This document shows, piece by piece, positions 9,829 to 19,928 of a stretch of DNA of 64,000 nt. The position numbers were made by a program, and so were the translations under genes. The notes under the pieces are model-generated. The model did not search any database. It worked only from the letters and a program-made list of their open reading frames with translations, and was not told the DNA's origin. The stretch is from the NCBI GenBank assembly GCA_003213615.1, contig QCMQ01000003.1, positions 26,667-90,666 of the forward strand, in the 5' to 3' direction. The number at the start of each line of letters is the position of its first letter. Position 1 is the stretch's first letter. The stretch is from Pelagibacteraceae bacterium AG-422-D23. GTDB lineage: Bacteria; Pseudomonadota; Alphaproteobacteria; Pelagibacterales; Pelagibacteraceae.

Positions 9829-11879
9829 ACAATATCATTAATTATATCTGCTCTATCGTATAATTTTATCAAAGGTTTAAATTTTCCTATATCTTCACCA
9901 GAATTTTCAATTCTTCTCATTTCTTTTTCAGCAAGAAGAAAAAGGTCAGCATTTTGAACTGGATCAGCTAACTTAAAATTTTTAATTCCACTTTGTTTAA
10001 AACCTAAAATATCGCCAAAACCTCTTAATTTCATATCTTCTTCAGAAATTAAAAAACCATCATTTGTATCCTTCAAAATCTTAATCCTTTTTTTTGCATT
10101 ATCGCTCAAATTTGATTTAAACATCAATATGCAAGTAGAGTTTTTATTACCACGTCCAACTCTACCTCTTAATTGATGAAGTTGAGATAGACCAAATTTA
10201 TTTGCATTTTCAACCACAATTACATTTGCATTAGGAAAATCAATTCCTACCTCAATTATTGTTGTAGAAACTAAAATTTTAAATTTATTTTGTAAAAAAT
10301 TATTAAGAATTTTATTTTTTTCCTCTATATCTGTTTTACCGTGAAGTAAACATACTTGATTAGGAAATTTTTTTTCGAGATATTCAAATTTTTTTACTGC
10401 TGAAGCGTGATCTAACTTTTTTGACTCTTCAATTAACGGACATACCCAAAAAATTTGATTATTCAATTTAATTTCTTTTTTTATAAATTTTAAAACGTCT
10501 TCAATTTTAGCCTCTAATTTACTGTAAGTTTTAATGGGTATTCTGGTTTTAGGTTTTTCTCGAATTATAGAAATATCCATATCACCGTAAATAGTCATCG
10601 TCAAAGTTCTTGGTATAGGTGTTGCTGTCATTAAAAGAACATCACAATCTACTCCACCTTTATCAGATAATTTTTTTCTTTGATTTACACCAAATTTATG
10701 TTGTTCATCTATGATTATTAATCCTAATTTATTAAAAATTACTTTTTTTTGAAATATCGCATGTGTTCCAAATATTATATCAATTTTATAATTTTCTAAT
10801 TTTTTGAGTATTTCTTTTTTTTCCTTGTACATAGATTTACCAGAAATTAACTCTATATTGACAAAGGGTGGAAATATTTTTTTTGCTAGTTTAAAATGTT
10901 GTCTTGCAAGAATTTCTGTAGGCGCCATAAATGCAACTTGAAAACCAGAGTTTATCGTATTTATTGCCGCTAAAAGAGATACTATTGTTTTTCCACTACC
11001 AACGTCTCCCTGTAAAAGTCTAAACATTTTATTAGTAGAACTTAAATCTGTGTTTATTTCATCAAGTGATTTAATCTGATCATTTGTTAGTGAAAAATCT
11101 AATTTCTTTATTATTGATTTTTGTTTATTTAAATTAATTACTTTATTTTTTTTTTTAATTTTTCTTATTTTTTTTCTAATTTCTGAATTAACAAGAAATG
11201 TTGAAAATATTTCATCAAAGGCAAGTCTTTGGTAGAAATTTGTTTTAAAATTTCCAATATTTTCAGCTTTATGTAATTCTTTAATTGAATTGATCCAGCT
11301 TATATTCTTGAATTTTGATAAAACATGTTTTGAATGCCATTCATTAAAATCGGGCAAATTTTCAATAATTTGATTTATTATTTTATTATATATTTTTTCA
11401 GTAATACCTTCAGTCAATGAGTATGTATTGTAAGCTTTCTTTACTATCGAAGAATCCTCAGAAATGTATTTTGGATTTGTAATTTGATATTTATTTCTAA
11501 AATGTCCTATCTTACCACTAACAGTAATTTCTTTACCTAAAGGTAATATTTTTTTAACATATCCTTCATAACTATTAAAAAAAATACAATCTATTTCACC
11601 AGTTTCATCATTGCACAAAACTCTGTTTGGTAATTTTCTTACTCTAGGAAAGTTATACTTTTGTGGAACTATTGTTACTGTTTGTATTTCGCCAATTTTT
11701 AAATCTTTGATTTTTACTGTTAAGCTTCTATCTGTGTATGATTTTGGAAGTTTCCATAATAAATCAAATAAACTATTTATATTTTTCTTTTTTAATAAAT
11801 TTTTTGTTTTTTCACCTACACCTTTTAAAGAACTTAAATCTGACAATAAGTATTCATAATTTGTTTTATTATTCATCAA
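9825..11879 (-). CDS. recG: ATP-dependent DNA helicase RecG
   Basis: RecG remodels stalled forks and branched DNA. At 684 aa it has an N-terminal helix-hairpin/OB wedge domain (about 1-150) and Walker A GDVGSGKT. Helicase motifs follow: DEQH box IIDEQHKFG, TATPIPRTL, and the motif VI region QLRGRVGRG. Divergent from sdhE across a 22-nt gap, an arrangement conserved in alphaproteobacteria. The start is the second of two adjacent candidates (MM). Confidence 0.96.
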   Translation of the reverse strand: MMNNKTNYEYLLSDLSSLKGVGEKTKNLLKKKNINSLFDLLWKLPKSYTDRSLTVKIKDLKIGEIQTVTIVPQKYNFPRVRKLPNRVLCNDETGEIDCIFFNSYEGYVKKILPLGKEITVSGKIGHFRNKYQITNPKYISEDSSIVKKAYNTYSLTEGITEKIYNKIINQIIENLPDFNEWHSKHVLSKFKNISWINSIKELHKAENIGNFKTNFYQRLAFDEIFSTFLVNSEIRKKIRKIKKKNKVINLNKQKSIIKKLDFSLTNDQIKSLDEINTDLSSTNKMFRLLQGDVGSGKTIVSLLAAINTINSGFQVAFMAPTEILARQHFKLAKKIFPPFVNIELISGKSMYKEKKEILKKLENYKIDIIFGTHAIFQKKVIFNKLGLIIIDEQHKFGVNQRKKLSDKGGVDCDVLLMTATPIPRTLTMTIYGDMDISIIREKPKTRIPIKTYSKLEAKIEDVLKFIKKEIKLNNQIFWVCPLIEESKKLDHASAVKKFEYLEKKFPNQVCLLHGKTDIEEKNKILNNFLQNKFKILVSTTIIEVGIDFPNANVIVVENANKFGLSQLHQLRGRVGRGNKNSTCILMFKSNLSDNAKKRIKILKDTNDGFLISEEDMKLRGFGDILGFKQSGIKNFKLADPVQNADLFLLAEKEMRRIENSGEDIGKFKPLIKLYDRADIINDIV

Positions 11880-11901
11880 TTACTAATATATTCTAATAAT
11901 T

Positions 11902-12165
11902 ATGATCAATATAGACGAATTAAAAAAAAAAATTATTTATAGATCAACTTACAGGGGCACTAAAGAAATGGATAAACTTTTAGGAGCTTTTGTTAAAAAA
12001 TACATTAATGACTTAAGTAATTATGATTTAGTCAAATTAGAAAAATTATTAGATATTGATGATTCTAATTTATATAATTTTTTAAATGGTTTAGAGACGG
12101 ATTTTGTTATTGAACAAAATAATGTGACTAATTTATTTAAAAATTTTAAATACATTAAAAAATAG
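11902..12165 (+). CDS. sdhE: Succinate dehydrogenase assembly factor SdhE
   Basis: An 87-aa DUF339/Sdh5 protein. The diagnostic RGTKEMD motif (RGxxE) is at residues 18-24, and the helical bundle continues with LLGAFVKKYI and LEKLLDIDD. The family promotes covalent FAD insertion into SdhA. Divergent from recG. Its TAG stop directly abuts the CCA end of tRNA-Ser on the other strand. Confidence 0.9.
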   Translation: MINIDELKKKIIYRSTYRGTKEMDKLLGAFVKKYINDLSNYDLVKLEKLLDIDDSNLYNFLNGLETDFVIEQNNVTNLFKNFKYIKK

Positions 12166-12255
12166 TGGCGGAGAGACTGGGATTCGAACCCAGGAAAGAG
12201 TTGCCCCTTTGCCGGTTTTCAAGACCGGTGCTTTCAACCGCTCAGCCATCTCTCC
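12166..12255 (-). tRNA. tRNA-Ser (anticodon TGA)
   Basis: On the minus strand the sequence runs GGAGAGATGG to an encoded CCA (12166-12168). The anticodon loop CTTGAAA sits between CCGGT and ACCGG. The long variable arm AAAGGGGCAACTCTTT is typical of class II tRNA-Ser. The T-arm GGGTTCGAATCCC is present. Confidence 0.97.
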
Positions 12256-12264
12256 GTGAGCAAG

Positions 12265-12292
12265 GTTTTATAATTATAATTATTTAATTCAA
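12265..12292 (-). promoter_or_regulatory. Putative promoter of tRNA-Ser
   Basis: Read on the minus strand, TTGAAT (12292-12287) is followed after 16 nt by TAAAAC (12270-12265). Initiation would fall a few nt before the tRNA 5' end at 12255. TATAAA two bases away is an alternative -10. Confidence 0.28.
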
Positions 12293-12340
12293 CCATAAAA
12301 TAGTCTAATAAACTTATTAATTACAGATACCAAATTTCCT

Positions 12341-13219
12341 ATGAATAAAGAATTTAATAAAGGCTTATTACTTGCTGGGTTTGGTTCTTTTTGGTGGGGA
12401 TTTTTTGGTGTAATTTATTTTAAATACATTGCTTATATTGGGCATATCGAATTAGTAGTTCATAGATGTTTATGGACAGCTTTTACGTTAGTTTTGACTA
12501 CTTTTTTTTTCTCTAAATGGAGTATTTTTTTTAAAATTATAAAAAATAAATCAAATTTATTTTATTTATTTATTTCTGGTTTTTTAATTTTTATTAATTG
12601 GGGTGTATGGATATACGCTATAGCAACAAATAGGATTATAGATGCAAGTTTTGGATATTTTATAATGCCTATTCTAAGTGTTATGCTTGGTTATATCTTT
12701 TTTAAAGAAAAACTTAATAAAAAAAGAGTCTTTTCAATTTTATTAGTAATTTTATCAATTCTTTATTTAATTATAGCAAGTATGAAATCATTACCATGGG
12801 TTGGTTTGATTGTTGCTTTAAGTTGGGGGTTTTACAATCTTGTTAGAAAAAAAATTAACGTCGATACTGATGTGGGCCTTCTTATCGAAAGTTTATTTAT
12901 ATTACCATTTGCATTGTTGGCTTTTTATTTAATAGCTAGCAAAGGGCATAATGATTTTCAATTATCAGATCCTTCAATGATGCTATTTATTTACCTTGCT
13001 GGACCTATGACGGTTATACCTTTGTTTTTATATGTTAGAGGAGTTGAGCTATGTGGTTTAGGACCAGCTGGCATGATATTTTACATAACTCCTACATTTC
13101 AGTTTTTATTAGGATATTTTTATTACAACGAGCCTTTTTCAATCACAAAATTAGTTAGTTTTATTTTTATTTGGATTGCTGTAATTATATATTTGAAGGA
13201 TTTACATGAAACTAATTAA
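12341..13219 (+). CDS. rarD: EamA-family transporter RarD
   Basis: A 292-aa protein, nearly all hydrophobic, with about ten membrane spans in two EamA repeats. The RarD subfamily is indicated by the N-terminal GFGSFWWGFFGVIYFKY and the LINWGVWIYAIATNRIIDASFGYF-type core. Likely substrates are amino acids or drug-like compounds; this cannot be told from sequence. It overlaps the next gene by 14 nt and starts the long + strand run. Confidence 0.88.
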   Translation: MNKEFNKGLLLAGFGSFWWGFFGVIYFKYIAYIGHIELVVHRCLWTAFTLVLTTFFFSKWSIFFKIIKNKSNLFYLFISGFLIFINWGVWIYAIATNRIIDASFGYFIMPILSVMLGYIFFKEKLNKKRVFSILLVILSILYLIIASMKSLPWVGLIVALSWGFYNLVRKKINVDTDVGLLIESLFILPFALLAFYLIASKGHNDFQLSDPSMMLFIYLAGPMTVIPLFLYVRGVELCGLGPAGMIFYITPTFQFLLGYFYYNEPFSITKLVSFIFIWIAVIIYLKDLHETN

Positions 13220-14207
13220 TTTATTTTTATTTATTCTCTTAATTGCTATTAAGAGCTCATTTGCTGATATTAATAAAGAATTTGAAAATTGGAAATTAAA
13301 TTTCAAAAAAATAGCTCTTAATAATAATATTTCAGAAAAAACTTTTAATATAGTTATGTCTGACACTAAATTTTTATCAGATGTAATAAAATATGATAGA
13401 TATCAACCTGAATTTTATGAGGATACTAAAACCTATATTTCTAAAAGAACATCTTCAAAAAAAGTTTCTCAAGGAAAAAAATTTTATGAGAAAAATTCAA
13501 AATTAATAAACTCTGTTCAAAACAAATTCGATATAGAAAAAGAATTGCTATTAGCTTTAATGGGTATAGAGACTAATTTTGGGACATATGTTGGCAAAAT
13601 GGATATTTTATCCTCTTTAGCAACTTTAAGTTTTGATAAAAGAAGATCTGAATTTTTTACAAATGAATTATTAATACTTTTGCTATTAATAGAAAATGAA
13701 CAAATAGATCATAAAACGTTATATGGATCATGGGCAGGGGCTTTTGGTTTTTTTCAATTTATGCCTTCAACTATGAAAAATTATGCAATTGATCATGATG
13801 GCAATGGATATATAGATTTAAAAAATAATAATGATGCTTATGCTTCTGCATCAAACTATTTAAATCAAATAGGTTGGAAAAGTGAGAGTCCTTGTTTTTA
13901 TAGAATTAATTTATCAGATGATATACCAGGCAAATATTTAAACATTTCTGCTAAAAAACTTCATGATAAAAAGAAATTAAAATATTTTAGAAAATTTATC
14001 AAAAATAATGATCAAATAGATAGCAAGTATAACAATTTAAAAGTAGCGATTATAACCCCAGATAAAGACATTATACCTGATGCTGAAACTCTTAATCCAG
14101 CTTACATTGTATTTGATAATTATGAAATAATATTAAAATGGAATAGGTCATTGCGATTTGCTTTAGCCGTTTGTACATTAAAAGATAAATTTAAAAATGC
14201 GCTTTAA
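13206..14207 (+). CDS. Lytic murein transglycosylase, MltB/SLT_2 family
   Basis: A 333-aa exported enzyme that cleaves peptidoglycan glycan strands to form 1,6-anhydro ends. Residues 1-20 are a signal peptide. The catalytic Glu lies in LMGIETNFGTYVG. The GSWAGAFGFFQFMPST block and NYLNQIGWK match the MltB fold. It overlaps rarD by 14 nt and the following lipoprotein by 11 nt. Context with dacA and an RlpA/SPOR-like protein suggests a wall-remodelling group. Confidence 0.9.
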   Translation: MKLINLFLFILLIAIKSSFADINKEFENWKLNFKKIALNNNISEKTFNIVMSDTKFLSDVIKYDRYQPEFYEDTKTYISKRTSSKKVSQGKKFYEKNSKLINSVQNKFDIEKELLLALMGIETNFGTYVGKMDILSSLATLSFDKRRSEFFTNELLILLLLIENEQIDHKTLYGSWAGAFGFFQFMPSTMKNYAIDHDGNGYIDLKNNNDAYASASNYLNQIGWKSESPCFYRINLSDDIPGKYLNISAKKLHDKKKLKYFRKFIKNNDQIDSKYNNLKVAIITPDKDIIPDAETLNPAYIVFDNYEIILKWNRSLRFALAVCTLKDKFKNAL

Positions 14208-14958
14208 AAAATTTGTATTAATTATTTCTGTATTTTTTTTATCAGCATGTAATCAATTTGATAAAAACAATAAATCCTTAGTTTATATAAGTGATCAAAA
14301 ATATAGTAATACTGGATTTGCTTTAATTTATGACGATCAATTAAAAAATGAAAAAATCATATCTAAAAAAATTGATAATAGATCTCTTTTAATTTTTCAT
14401 AATAAAATTAAAAAAAATTCATTTGTTAAAATTACTAATCCTGTTAACGATAAGTCTGTTATAGCTAAAGTGATCTCTAATAAAGTAAATTTTTCTAATT
14501 TTTACAATTCAGTAATTACAAAGAGAATAGCTGAGGAACTATCTCTTGATCCTAAAGAACCTTATATTGATCTTGTTTTAATCTCAAAGAACTCAACTTT
14601 TGTTGCTAAAAAAGCAAAGACTTTTGATGAAGAGAAAAATGTAGCTGAAAAAGCTCCTGTAGACGGAATTACCATCGATAATCTTGGCAAAAATAAAGAT
14701 AATGAAATTAAAATAAAAAAACATAAATTTTTATATTCAATAAAAATTGCAGATTTTTATTATAAAGACTCAGCGGAAAATATGGTTAATAGAATAAAGG
14801 AAGAGACAAATATAAAAAACTCTGTAATTAAGAAATTATCTAAAACCAAATATAGGGTACTATTAGGACCATTTAATGATATAAAAAAACTTAAAAAATC
14901 ATTTAATGAAATAAAAGTATTAAATTTTGAAAATATAGAAATATTAAAAGATGTTTAG
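14197..14958 (+). CDS. RlpA-like septal lipoprotein with SPOR domain
   Basis: A 253-aa predicted lipoprotein with signal peptide and lipobox LSAC (Cys18). Residues 50-145 resemble a diverged RlpA double-psi beta-barrel (SFVKITNPVNDKSVIAKV). The last 75 residues look like a SPOR domain (YSIKIADFYYKDSAENM to YRVLLGPFNDI) that binds denuded septal glycan. It sits between MltB-like and dacA with overlaps of 11 and 8 nt. The barrel assignment is weaker than the SPOR assignment. Confidence 0.75.
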   Translation: MRFKKFVLIISVFFLSACNQFDKNNKSLVYISDQKYSNTGFALIYDDQLKNEKIISKKIDNRSLLIFHNKIKKNSFVKITNPVNDKSVIAKVISNKVNFSNFYNSVITKRIAEELSLDPKEPYIDLVLISKNSTFVAKKAKTFDEEKNVAEKAPVDGITIDNLGKNKDNEIKIKKHKFLYSIKIADFYYKDSAENMVNRIKEETNIKNSVIKKLSKTKYRVLLGPFNDIKKLKKSFNEIKVLNFENIEILKDV

Positions 14959-16102
14959 AATATTATTAGCCGTAATTGTTTTTAGTTTTTCATTGGTAAA
15001 TATTTCAAATGCTAATTATGATGTAAAGGCAAGAACTGCAATATTACAGGATTACCATTCTGGAGAAATTCTTTATGAAAAAGAACCAGATATTTCAATT
15101 TATCCAGCTTCAATGACAAAAATAATGACAGCAATTATTGCTTTTGATTTAATAAAATCTGGTGATCTTAATTTAGACGAAAAATTTATAATATCAGAGA
15201 GGGCTTGGAGACTATCTACATCTGGATATTCATCAATGTTTATAATGGTAGGTGACGAGGTTTCTGTAGAAAATTTATTAAGAGGTATTATTGTTGCTTC
15301 TGGTAATGATGCATGCATTGCATTAGCTGAAGGTATCGCTGGTACTGAGGAAGAATTTGCAATTTTAATGACTGCCAAAGCAAAAGAATTAGGTATGGAT
15401 AATACCAATTTTTCAAATTCATCAGGCATTAATGATCCTGATAATTATTCAACTGTCAGAGATATTTTAAAAATGTCTAGATATTTAATTAAAGAACATC
15501 CAAAATTTTACAAAATGTTTGCTGAAAAAAAATTTACTTGGGATAGAACAGGAGGTGATCCAATAACTCAAGGAAACAGAAATCCACTTCTTTATAAAAA
15601 TCTTGGAGCAGATGGAATAAAAACTGGTTATTTGGCTGTAGAAAAATATTCTTTAGCATCCTCAATTGATAGAAATGGCAGAAGATTAATTGCAGTTGGA
15701 AGCGGTTTTAATTCAAAAAATGCTAGATCTAAAGAAAGTACAAAATTACTTACATTTGGTCTTACCAACTATGATCTTGTTGAAATATCCAAAGCCAATA
15801 AACCATTCCATAAAATAGATGTATGGTTGGGAAAAGAGAACAGCGTAGAAGCATACACAAATGAAGATATTTATAAAACAATCAAAAAAGCAAAAAAAAA
15901 ACTTTTAAAAGTTGTTGTTAAATATGATGGACCAGTCGAAGCTCCAATAAAAAAAGATCAAAAAATAGCCACTCTAAGAGTTGTTTATGATCAAGAACTT
16001 GTCGGAGAGTATGATTTGCTTTCATCAAAAGAGATTAAAAAAGTTAACTTTTTTACAAGATTAATAAAATCAATTAATTATTTAATTTGGGGTGATGTCT
16101 AA
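14951..16102 (+). CDS. dacA: D-alanyl-D-alanine carboxypeptidase (PBP5/6 type)
   Basis: Trims the terminal D-Ala of peptidoglycan stem peptides. It is 383 aa with a signal peptide (1-21). The active-site triad is SMTK (in YPASMTKIMTA), SGN (in VASGNDACIA) and KTG (in GIKTGYLA). A C-terminal PBP5 beta domain precedes an amphipathic end (KKVNFFTRLIKSINYLIW) that probably anchors it to the inner membrane. It overlaps the genes on both sides. Confidence 0.94.
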   Translation: MFRILLAVIVFSFSLVNISNANYDVKARTAILQDYHSGEILYEKEPDISIYPASMTKIMTAIIAFDLIKSGDLNLDEKFIISERAWRLSTSGYSSMFIMVGDEVSVENLLRGIIVASGNDACIALAEGIAGTEEEFAILMTAKAKELGMDNTNFSNSSGINDPDNYSTVRDILKMSRYLIKEHPKFYKMFAEKKFTWDRTGGDPITQGNRNPLLYKNLGADGIKTGYLAVEKYSLASSIDRNGRRLIAVGSGFNSKNARSKESTKLLTFGLTNYDLVEISKANKPFHKIDVWLGKENSVEAYTNEDIYKTIKKAKKKLLKVVVKYDGPVEAPIKKDQKIATLRVVYDQELVGEYDLLSSKEIKKVNFFTRLIKSINYLIWGDV

Positions 16103-16709
16103 AAAACCCATCATTGTCTTTGAAGGTATAGAGGGCAGTGGTAAAAGCTACCATATTAAAAAAGTTTCAAGCTTTTTAGATAAAAACAAAATAAAATATA
16201 TACAAATAAGAGAACCAGGTGGTAGTTTAAATTCTGAAAAAATAAGAAGATTAATTTTAAATAAAAAATCTAATTTTAACATACATACTGATTTACTTTT
16301 ATATTTAGCAGCACGTAGTGAAAATATAAATCTGATAAAAAAATTTTATAAAAAAAAAATAATTTTAATTGACAGATTTGTAGACTCAACTATTGCCTAT
16401 CAACATTATGGTATGGGTGTTGATTTAAAAATTATAAATAGGATAAATAGATTTTTATTAAAAAAAATCAAAGTAGACTTTACTTTTCTTAATGTTGTAA
16501 ATAAAAAAAATCTATTTCAAAGATTAAAAAAAAGAAAATCTTTAAATCGATATGATCAGTTTCATATGAATTTTTACAATAAAGTACAAAAAGGTTTTTT
16601 AAAATTAGCTAAATTGAATAAAAAATCATACAAAATAATTGATTCAAATTTGGATATAAAAAAAAATGAAGATTTAATTATAAATCAACTCAAAAAATTA
16701 ATTAGATGA
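16095..16709 (+). CDS. tmk: Thymidylate kinase
   Basis: Phosphorylates dTMP to dTDP. About 204 aa with P-loop EGIEGSGKS, DRFVDSTIAYQHYG and a lid region around RLKKRKSLNRYD. The ATG at 16095 is preferred over a GTG one codon upstream (16092). It overlaps the dacA end by 8 nt. Adjacent to holB, as in many proteobacteria. Confidence 0.93.
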   Translation: MSKKPIIVFEGIEGSGKSYHIKKVSSFLDKNKIKYIQIREPGGSLNSEKIRRLILNKKSNFNIHTDLLLYLAARSENINLIKKFYKKKIILIDRFVDSTIAYQHYGMGVDLKIINRINRFLLKKIKVDFTFLNVVNKKNLFQRLKKRKSLNRYDQFHMNFYNKVQKGFLKLAKLNKKSYKIIDSNLDIKKNEDLIINQLKKLIR

Positions 16710-17635
16710 ATTTAAATCCTTCAACTCAATTAAATTTATTTGAGCACCAAGAAATTTTTAATCAATTATATAAATTATCTAAAAACGACACGTTGCCTAA
16801 TAAAATTCTTTTATCTGGTGAAAAAGGTATAGGAAAATCAACATTAGCATATCATTTAATTAATTTTGTATTGTCAGAAAATGAAGAACACGCCTATGAT
16901 TATGAAAATAAAAAAATTAATTCTGAAAATAAGTCATACAAACTTATACAAAATAAATCTAACCCAAATTTTTACCTAATTGATGTTCAAGATGATAAAA
17001 AAAATATTGATATAAATCAAATTAGGGAATTGATAATAAATCTAAATAAATCTTCATTTAATAAAAAAAAAAGATTTGTTTTAATTGATAATATTGAATT
17101 ATTAAACTTAAATTCAATTAACGCTTTGTTGAAAATTCTGGAAGAACCTAATGATAATGTAAATTTTATTTTAATTAACAATAATAAAAGAGTACTACCA
17201 ACTCTTAAATCACGATGTTTGAATTTTAAAGTTTTTTTAACTAGAGATCAGTCTATTAGAATTGTTAATCAATTACTAAACAATGATATAAATAGTTTTA
17301 TTAACAATAGGTTATTTGATTATTATACCACTCCTGGAAAATTATTTAAATTAATAAGGTTATCTGAAGAATATAACTTAGATTTTGTTAATTTTGACTT
17401 AAACACAACTCTTAAAGTTATATTTAAAGATAAAATTTATAAAAAAGACAAATCTATAATTGAAATTATTTATTCTTTTATTGAACTTTATTTTAGAAAC
17501 AATATATCTTGTAAAAATATTAGCTTAATAAAGGCATACCATTATTTTTTAGAAGAAATTAATAATATTAAAATTTATAATTTAGATGAGGAAGCTTTAT
17601 TTATGGAATTTGAGGATAAAATTTTAAATGGATAA
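16706..17635 (+). CDS. holB: DNA polymerase III subunit delta-prime
   Basis: Clamp-loader subunit, 309 aa. Walker A is SGEKGIGKST. The SRC region reads LKSRCLNFKV, and the family signature NALLKILEEP is present. The cysteine zinc module of E. coli HolB is not evident, which is common in diverged homologues. It shares an ATGA-type overlap with tmk and an 8-nt overlap with metG. Confidence 0.9.
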   Translation: MNLNPSTQLNLFEHQEIFNQLYKLSKNDTLPNKILLSGEKGIGKSTLAYHLINFVLSENEEHAYDYENKKINSENKSYKLIQNKSNPNFYLIDVQDDKKNIDINQIRELIINLNKSSFNKKKRFVLIDNIELLNLNSINALLKILEEPNDNVNFILINNNKRVLPTLKSRCLNFKVFLTRDQSIRIVNQLLNNDINSFINNRLFDYYTTPGKLFKLIRLSEEYNLDFVNFDLNTTLKVIFKDKIYKKDKSIIEIIYSFIELYFRNNISCKNISLIKAYHYFLEEINNIKIYNLDEEALFMEFEDKILNG

Positions 17636-19169
17636 AACTTTTTATATTACCACTCCAATATACTATCCATCAGCAAAACCTCATATGGGTCATGCATATT
17701 CAAGTATTATTGCAGACTTTTTTGCAAGATTTAAATTAATTGATAATTATCAGGTTCATTTTCTTACAGGTACAGACGAACATGGTTTAAAAATTCAAAG
17801 ATCTGCAGAAAAAGCAGGTAAGGAGCCTCAAATATTTTGTGATCAAATTAGTAAGACCTTTAGAGATCTTTCAGATACTTTGAACTTATCAAATACTGAT
17901 TTTATTAGAACTACAGAAACCAGACACAAAAATACAGTTCAACATCTTTGGAATGAACTTGAGAAAAATGATGATATTTACTTATCAAATTATTCTGGAT
18001 GGTATTCGGTATCAGATGAAGCTTTTTATAACGAGAACGAAATTGAGGAAATTGATGGAAAAAAAATTGCTATATCGTCAAAATCTCCTGTTGAATGGAT
18101 TGAAGAAGAATCCTATTTTTTTAGACTTTCAAAGTGGGAAAAACCGTTATTAGATTATTATGAAGCTAATCCAGACTTCATTTCTCCACAATCTAGAAAA
18201 AATGAAGTTATTAGCTTTGTAAAAAGTGGTCTTGAAGATCTTTCTGTTAGTAGAAAAAGTTTTTCATGGGGTATACCAGTCCCAAATAATGAAAACCATG
18301 TGATATATGTATGGCTTGATGCTTTAACAAATTATTTAAGTGCATTAAATTATCCCAATAAAGATAATGATTTGTTTAAAAAATTTTGGCCAGCCTCAAT
18401 ACATTTAATTGGAAAAGATATATTAAGATTTCATGCTGTATATTGGCCTGCTTTTTTATTAGCAGCAAAAATTGATTTACCAAAGAGAGTTTATGGACAT
18501 GGCTGGATATTATCAGGGGAAGAAAAAATGTCTAAATCAAAAGGAAATATATTAGATCCATTAGAGATAATTAAAGAGTATGGTTTAGATCCTTTGAGAT
18601 ACTATTTAATTAAAGAAGTTTCTTTTGGAAATGATGGAAATATATCTCAAGAAAGACTAGAGGATTGTATCAACAGTGACTTAGCTAACAATTATGGAAA
18701 TTTGTGTCAGCGTGTAACTGCTTTTTCAATAAAAAATTGTGATGGAAAAATTCCATTAGAAATTAAATTTCATGATGAGGATTTATTAATACTAGATAAG
18801 TATAGAGATAATTTAGATATTATAAGGTCGCAAATTAATAATCAAAATATTAATTTTTACATCGATTATATTGTAAATTCACTTTTTGAAGCAAACAAAT
18901 ATTTTAATGATCAAGAACCATGGAAAAAGAAAAATGATAAAGTTAGATTAAATACTATTGTTTACACTACATTAGAAATTGTCAGAAAAATAAGTTTTTT
19001 GTTGTATCCAATCATTCCTGAATCTTCTCTTAAAGCATTAAAAATTTTTGACATCGAAGAAAAAGATATAAAATTAGATACAGTTTCAAATAATGATTAT
19101 TTAACAAAAGGTAATAATATAAATAAAATAGATATACTTTTTAAAAAAATAGAAAAAAACAATGATTGA
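17628..19169 (+). CDS. metG: Methionyl-tRNA synthetase
   Basis: Class I synthetase charging tRNA-Met, 513 aa. The HIGH-type motif reads HMGH at 19-22 and the KMSKS loop is in EEKMSKSKGN. The connective-peptide region (SGWYSVSDEAFY) lacks zinc cysteines, as in the short alphaproteobacterial form, and there is no C-terminal EMAP-like extension. It overlaps tatD by 8 nt. Confidence 0.96.
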   Translation: MDKTFYITTPIYYPSAKPHMGHAYSSIIADFFARFKLIDNYQVHFLTGTDEHGLKIQRSAEKAGKEPQIFCDQISKTFRDLSDTLNLSNTDFIRTTETRHKNTVQHLWNELEKNDDIYLSNYSGWYSVSDEAFYNENEIEEIDGKKIAISSKSPVEWIEEESYFFRLSKWEKPLLDYYEANPDFISPQSRKNEVISFVKSGLEDLSVSRKSFSWGIPVPNNENHVIYVWLDALTNYLSALNYPNKDNDLFKKFWPASIHLIGKDILRFHAVYWPAFLLAAKIDLPKRVYGHGWILSGEEKMSKSKGNILDPLEIIKEYGLDPLRYYLIKEVSFGNDGNISQERLEDCINSDLANNYGNLCQRVTAFSIKNCDGKIPLEIKFHDEDLLILDKYRDNLDIIRSQINNQNINFYIDYIVNSLFEANKYFNDQEPWKKKNDKVRLNTIVYTTLEIVRKISFLLYPIIPESSLKALKIFDIEEKDIKLDTVSNNDYLTKGNNINKIDILFKKIEKNND

Positions 19170-19923
19170 TTCGCATTGCCATCTAGATCATGAACCATTA
19201 TTAAGTGACTTGTCTAACGTAATACAAAGATCAAAAGAAGTGGGTATAGAAAAATTATTAACTATCTCAACTTCGTTTGAAAGTTTTTCTAGAGTAAAAG
19301 AATTAATTAATAAAGATGAAATGATCTATGGTACTATTGGTATTCATCCCCATGAAAGCTCTACAAATATTATTACTTCAAAACAGATCATTGAAAGTTT
19401 GAATGAGGATTCTAAAATTATTGGAATTGGAGAAACTGGTTTAGATTTTTATTACAATAATAGCGAAAAAGACAAACAGATTGCAAGTTTTAAAGAACAT
19501 ATAGATGCATCCATAAAAACCAATACTCCATTAATTGTTCATTCAAGAGATGCAGAAAAAGAGACTTTTGAGATTTTAAATGAATATAAAAATGAAAACC
19601 TTAAAATTTTGATGCATTGTTTTACTGGTTCAAAAGAATTCTCTGAAAAATTATTAACTTTGAATTCATTCTTTTCAGCAAGTGGAATAATTACTTTTAA
19701 AAACTCATTAGATTTACAAGAAACTTTTAGATCTATTCCAATGAATAATATTTTAATTGAGACTGATAGTCCTTTTTTAGCACCCGTTCCTAAAAGAGGA
19801 AAAAAAAATGAACCATCATTTATTGATTTTACTGCTGCAAAGCTAGCTGAGATTAAAAATCTATCTAAAGAAGATCTTGTTAAAAAAACTACAGATAACT
19901 TTAATAAACTTTTTTTTAATTGA
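19162..19923 (+). CDS. tatD: TatD-family metal-dependent DNase
   Basis: A 253-aa amidohydrolase-fold nuclease. Metal and signature motifs are DSHCHLD, GETGLDFYY, HSRDAEKE, HCFTGS and ETDSPFLAPVPKRGK. Follows metG with an 8-nt overlap and precedes an MBL hydrolase, the usual metG-tatD-MBL order in alphaproteobacteria. Confidence 0.93.
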   Translation: MIDSHCHLDHEPLLSDLSNVIQRSKEVGIEKLLTISTSFESFSRVKELINKDEMIYGTIGIHPHESSTNIITSKQIIESLNEDSKIIGIGETGLDFYYNNSEKDKQIASFKEHIDASIKTNTPLIVHSRDAEKETFEILNEYKNENLKILMHCFTGSKEFSEKLLTLNSFFSASGIITFKNSLDLQETFRSIPMNNILIETDSPFLAPVPKRGKKNEPSFIDFTAAKLAEIKNLSKEDLVKKTTDNFNKLFFN

Positions 19924-19928
19924 AATTA

